The notes under the pieces are model-generated. The model saw only the letters and a list, made by a program, of their open reading frames with translations, was not told the origin of the DNA and did no database searches. A DNA stretch of 64,000 bases. Origin: JAIVJZ01 sp035645695 (GTDB taxonomy: Bacteria; Acidobacteriota; Blastocatellia; Pyrinomonadales; Pyrinomonadaceae). Below, piece after piece: positions 60,900 to 64,000 of the stretch; within the stretch, counting starts at the first letter, position 1; each line of letters begins with the position of its first letter. The DNA lies in contig DASQMC010000027.1 of assembly GCA_035645695.1 (NCBI GenBank), forward strand, positions 171,400-235,399, given 5' to 3'. The position numbers were made by a program, and so were the translations under genes.

Positions 60900-61778
60900 T
60901 TGAGCGTTCTGGTTGATAAAAACACGCGCCTTGTCGTGCAGGGCATCACGGGCAAAGAGGGCAGTTTCCACACGAAGCAGATGGTGGAATACGGCACGCA
61001 GGTCGTCGGCGGCGTAACGCCCGGCAAGGGCGGGACGACGCACGAGGGAATCCCCGTCTTCAACACCGTCGCCGAAGCCGTCAAAGAAGCGGGCGCGAAC
61101 GTCTCGATCATCTACGTGCCGCCGCCCTTCGCGGCCGACGCCATCCTCGAAGCGGCCGACGCCGGAATGCCGCTCGTCGTCTGCATCACCGAAGGCATCC
61201 CCGCGCTCGACATGGTGCGCGTGAATCGCTTTCTCGAAGGCCGGAACACGCGGCTCATCGGGCCGAACTGTCCCGGCATCATCTCGCCCGGCAAGTGCAA
61301 GATCGGTATTATGCCCGGCCATATCCACAAAGAGGGTAGCGTCGGCGTCGTCTCGCGTTCCGGAACGCTGACGTATGAAGCGGTCGGGCAGTTGACCGCG
61401 CTCGGACTCGGCCAATCGACCGCCATCGGCATCGGCGGCGACCCCATCATCGGCACGACGCACACCGACGCGCTCGCCCTCTTCGAGGCCGACCCCGAGA
61501 CGCGGGGCATCGTGATGATCGGCGAGATCGGCGGCACGGCCGAAGAGGAAGCCGCCGCCTACGCCAGAGAGCACGTGACGAAGCCCATCGTCGCCTTCAT
61601 CGCCGGGCAGACCGCACCGCCGGGACGCCGCATGGGACACGCGGGCGCGATCATCGCGGGCGGCAAAGGCACGGCCGCCGAAAAGATGTCCGCGCTCGAA
61701 GCCGCAGGCATTCGCGTCGTCCACTCGCCCGCCGACATCGGCACGGCCATGCGCGACGCGCTCGGCGCGCAGGCTTAA
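60900..61778 (+). CDS. sucD: succinyl-CoA synthetase subunit alpha
   Basis: 292 residues; TTG start with GAGGAG upstream. Rossmann CoA-binding part (VLVDKNTRLVVQGITGKEG), the NCPGIISPGKCKIGIMPG block, SRSGTLTYEA and the active-site His in GRRMGHAGAIIAGGKGTA. It pairs with SucC, encoded about 3.2 kb upstream. Confidence 0.97.
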   Translation: MSVLVDKNTRLVVQGITGKEGSFHTKQMVEYGTQVVGGVTPGKGGTTHEGIPVFNTVAEAVKEAGANVSIIYVPPPFAADAILEAADAGMPLVVCITEGIPALDMVRVNRFLEGRNTRLIGPNCPGIISPGKCKIGIMPGHIHKEGSVGVVSRSGTLTYEAVGQLTALGLGQSTAIGIGGDPIIGTTHTDALALFEADPETRGIVMIGEIGGTAEEEAAAYAREHVTKPIVAFIAGQTAPPGRRMGHAGAIIAGGKGTAAEKMSALEAAGIRVVHSPADIGTAMRDALGAQA

Positions 61779-61881
61779 CGGAGAGGTGACGCGCTGATTG
61801 ACAACGTGCGCGGGTCGCGCGAGGGCAGGCCGCCGCAGGCGAGTTAAGTTGGGAAACTGAGAAAGGTATCTTTTACAGAAC

Positions 61882-62310
61882 ATGTCGGAACAAATCGGAA
61901 ATCTTACTTTCGGAATCATCAAGCCCGACGCCGTGCGCAACGGGCGCGCGGGCAGCATCATCCAGCGGATCACCGACAGCGGTTTCAAACTGCGCGGGAT
62001 GAAATTGATCCACATGACGCTCAAAGAAGCGCAGGGCTTTTACGCCGTTCACTCGGAGCGGCCGTTCTTCGGCGAGTTGACCGAGTTCATGTCGAGCGCG
62101 CCGTGCGTAGTGCTGGCTCTGCAGAAGGACGGCGCGGTCAAAGCCTGGCGCGACCTGATGGGCGCGACCGACCCGGCGAAGGCCGACGAGGGAACGCTGC
62201 GCAAAGACTTCGCCACCTCCATCGGCGAAAACGCCGTCCACGGCTCGGACTCGGAAGAGAACGCGCGCATCGAGATCGCTTACTTCTTCAGTCAACTGGA
62301 ATTGATTTGA
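61882..62310 (+). CDS. ndk: nucleoside diphosphate kinase
   Basis: 142 residues with the usual motifs: TFGIIKPDAVRNG, the loop DEGTLRKDFA and the catalytic His in NAVHGSDSEENA. Equalises NTP pools. It lies between sucD and nuoI, followed by a heptamer hairpin. Confidence 0.97.
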   Translation: MSEQIGNLTFGIIKPDAVRNGRAGSIIQRITDSGFKLRGMKLIHMTLKEAQGFYAVHSERPFFGELTEFMSSAPCVVLALQKDGAVKAWRDLMGATDPAKADEGTLRKDFATSIGENAVHGSDSEENARIEIAYFFSQLELI

Positions 62311-62317
62311 GAGCATT

Positions 62318-62390
62318 CAGCCATCAGCCGTCAGCCGTCAGCCGGACAGTTTGATTTATGCTGAAAGCTGACGGCTGATAGCTGACGGCT
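62318..62390. repeat. heptamer inverted-repeat element, cagccgt word
   Basis: Left 62318-62344 (cagccat, cagccgt, cagccgt, cagccgg) and right 62366-62390 (agctgac, ggctgat, agctgac, ggct), partly mismatched. The nuoI ATG is 12 nt past it; a weak AGAGG lies between. Confidence 0.88.
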
Positions 62391-62402
62391 CAAGAGGTTT
62401 TT

Positions 62403-62924
62403 ATGTCCATCATCGGCGAGATCATCGAAAACACGAAGGCGATCATCAAGGGAATGAGCGTGACGTTCTCTTACATCCCGAAAGAGAAGTGGACGGTACA
62501 ATACCCGGACGAGCCGGTGACGATGCAGCCGCGCTATCGCGGCCAGCACCTCCTGCACGTGGACGAACTCGGGCGCGAGAAGTGTGTCGCCTGTTTTCTG
62601 TGCGCGGCGGCTTGCCCTTCAGACTGCATCTACATCATCGCGGCCGACGACCCGCGCGCCCCCGAAGAGCGCACCGGCGTGGACGAGCGTTTCGCACAGG
62701 TCTACAACATCGATTACGGGCGGTGCATCTTCTGCGGCTACTGCGTCGAGGCCTGCCCGAAAGATGCCATCACGCACGGTTACAACTTCGAACTCTCCGT
62801 CTACAATCGCGCCGATTTGTTGAAGACCAAAGACGACCTGCTCATCACGAAGCAGAAGCAGTCGGCCAATTACCGCGTCGCCTTCGCGGGCGAAGACGTG
62901 GATTCGGAATATAAAGAGGTCTGA
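62403..62924 (+). CDS. nuoI: NADH-quinone oxidoreductase subunit I
   Basis: Complex I subunit carrying two [4Fe-4S] clusters (N6a, N6b). 173 residues with both ferredoxin motifs, CVACFLCAAACPSDC and CIFCGYCVEACPKDAI. Other nuo genes are not next to it; nuoN ends the window's left side. Terminator at 62956. Confidence 0.96.
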   Translation: MSIIGEIIENTKAIIKGMSVTFSYIPKEKWTVQYPDEPVTMQPRYRGQHLLHVDELGREKCVACFLCAAACPSDCIYIIAADDPRAPEERTGVDERFAQVYNIDYGRCIFCGYCVEACPKDAITHGYNFELSVYNRADLLKTKDDLLITKQKQSANYRVAFAGEDVDSEYKEV

Positions 62925-62955
62925 CGGAAATTTTCCGGCAATGGACTTGAACCGG

Positions 62956-62994
62956 AAAGCCGTCGCGTGTTATTTGCACGCGACGGCTTTTCGA
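62956..62994 (+). terminator. Rho-independent terminator after nuoI
   Basis: A perfect 14-bp stem (62956-62969 with 62977-62990) with a 7-nt loop, followed by ttcg. Confidence 0.85.
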
Positions 62995-63001
62995 TTAGCC
63001 G

Positions 63002-63104
63002 GTTGTCAGTTGTCAATTGTCAGTTGTCAATACATCAGCCACATCTCGGGTAGCCCACGCGATTACCACATGCAACTGACAACTGACCACGGACAACTGA
63101 CAAC
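63002..63104. repeat. heptamer inverted-repeat element, gtcagtt word
   Basis: Arms 63002-63031 and 63073-63104 with one or two offsets. Units gtcagtt, gtcaatt, gtcagtt, gtcaata. The ABC gene ATG is 10 nt past the right arm without a Shine-Dalgarno sequence. Confidence 0.92.
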
Positions 63105-63114
63105 GTAAAGACGC

Positions 63115-63810
63115 ATGAACCACTCTCTGATCGAGACGCGTGAAGTTTCAAAGCATTACCGGATGGGCGCGACAACTGTCGTCGCCCTTGATCGCGTGTC
63201 GGTCGCGGTCGGCGAAGGCGAGTTCGTGGCGTTGCTCGGCACGTCGGGTTCGGGCAAGTCGACTCTGCTGAATTTGATCGGCGGGCTGGATCGGCCGGAC
63301 GCGGGCGAAGTGGTATTCGACGGGCGTTCGCTCGCGCCGTTCACCAAGGGCGAGATGGCGCGCTACAGGCGGCATTCCGTGGGCATGATCTTTCAAAATT
63401 TCAACCTCATCACGACGATGACCGCAGCGGAGAACGTGGAACTCGCGCTCGCATTCGCCGGCCTCGCGGGGCGGGACAGGGAGACGCGCGCTGCCGAACT
63501 GTTGGAGCGCGTCGGACTCGGCGCGCGCGCCGCGCATCGCCCCGGCGAGCTTTCGGGCGGCGAGCAGCAGCGCGTCGCCATCGCGCGCGCGCTCGCCAAC
63601 CGGCCGCGCGCGCTCCTCGCCGACGAGCCGACCGGCAATCTCGATTCCACGCGCGCGCGTGAACTCCTCTCGCTCCTTAGAGAGATGGTGGCCGCCGACA
63701 AACTGACCGTCCTCATGGTCACGCACGACCGCGACCTCGCCGCCCAATTCGCCGACCGCACCATTCAGATGAAAGACGGCAAGGTGGAAACGATGAACGC
63801 GGAACGATGA
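63115..63810 (+). CDS. ABC transporter ATP-binding protein (LolD/MacB type)
   Basis: 231 residues with Walker A LLGTSGSGKSTLLNLIGG, Q-loop, signature LSGGEQQRVAIARALAN and Walker B ALLADEPTGNLDST. This subgroup serves MacB-type efflux or LolCDE lipoprotein release; the permease would follow beyond the window. The last codons and the stop lie in a heptamer arm. Confidence 0.94.
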   Translation: MNHSLIETREVSKHYRMGATTVVALDRVSVAVGEGEFVALLGTSGSGKSTLLNLIGGLDRPDAGEVVFDGRSLAPFTKGEMARYRRHSVGMIFQNFNLITTMTAAENVELALAFAGLAGRDRETRAAELLERVGLGARAAHRPGELSGGEQQRVAIARALANRPRALLADEPTGNLDSTRARELLSLLREMVAADKLTVLMVTHDRDLAAQFADRTIQMKDGKVETMNAER

Positions 63811-63847
63811 ACGCGGAAGCAGAACACAGGAGACAGAAGTCAGAATA
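63788..63847. repeat. heptamer array at the end of the ABC gene, one-sided here
   Basis: gaacgat/gaacgcg units (63788-63818) are followed by acaggag/acagaag/tcagaat units (63822-63847), the same two words as in the composite at 27003. No right arm appears before the end of the window. From 63848 the sequence is less GC-rich and shows no gene. Confidence 0.75.
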
Positions 63848-64000
63848 AGACATAGATACATCTTCATTGTTTCAGCACGCTAGTGGAAACTATGCACTTT
63901 AGTGCAAGACTTTAGTTGCTACACACTTCTTCTGAATGTTAGAAGTGCGGCAACATGAAAGAGAACCGATACGGGAGTCATTCAGTCACGAGATTGACGG

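Overview
The window reads as a piece of chromosome from a GC-rich, Gram-negative, respiring bacterium. The best fit is an acidobacterium of the Blastocatellia type; this is inference from gene content and style, with no marker gene to prove it. Pointers are LPS core genes (lpxK, waaA), complex I genes (nuoN, nuoI), a separate F0 ATP synthase cluster, PEP-CTERM secreted proteins, many secreted low-complexity or TPR proteins and a Ser/Thr kinase with a zinc ribbon. No prophage, transposase, CRISPR array or rRNA is visible. One tRNA (Pro, GGG) is present.

Layout: 1-958 end of nuoN; 1.0-3.8 kb a small Cys-rich secreted protein, a glycosyltransferase and a radical SAM protein; 3.9-6.5 kb the F0 genes (atpZ, atpI, atpB, atpE) without F1; 6.8-11.3 kb a lectin-like secreted protein, a CoA-disulfide-reductase-like flavoprotein and a transmembrane kinase; 11.3-16.2 kb, minus strand, lpxK, waaA, efp, dodecin and a SprT-like protein; 16.5-21.9 kb the heat-shock cluster hrcA-grpE-dnaK-dnaJ; 22.2-29.9 kb t6A genes (tsaD, tsaE), rsmD, recG, a bacilliredoxin and nnrDE; 30.2-31.9 kb two PEP-CTERM proteins; 32.1-35.4 kb murJ with a sigma-54 response regulator; 35.5-36.06 kb a gene-free stretch that looks like a structured RNA with its own terminator; 36.1-48.1 kb dacB, an Ogg-type glycosylase, a tandem aspartic-protease protein, two toxin-antitoxin-like pairs, a lytic transglycosylase, an MFS exporter, an amidohydrolase, ackA and a TPR protein; 48.4-52.5 kb two aminotransferases and thiL; 52.8-55.5 kb a glycine-zipper protein, a second double-DTG protein, a MerR regulator and tRNA-Pro; 55.6-62.9 kb OsmC, sucC and sucD (separated by about 3 kb), ndk and nuoI; 63.1-63.8 kb an ABC ATPase.

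The most unusual content is between the genes. About 22 intergenic spots carry elements built from imperfect tandem 7-bp units (gtttcag, gaacgat, gtgacag, gttttca, aatcgtg, gtcagtt, cagccgt and others). In most of them a left arm of 3-5 units is followed, after 8-60 bp, by its reverse complement, giving hairpins of 22-38 bp, several of them perfect. The 7-bp word differs from locus to locus but the architecture is constant. Where the next gene points away from the element, its start codon usually lies only 2-14 nt past the arm and has no recognisable Shine-Dalgarno sequence (dnaK, dnaJ, atpZ, ackA, recG, rsmD, waaA and others), while many genes without an element have a clear one. The nearest known analogue is the short tandemly repeated heptamer family of filamentous cyanobacteria. 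The paired-arm form and its link to start codons look worth study.
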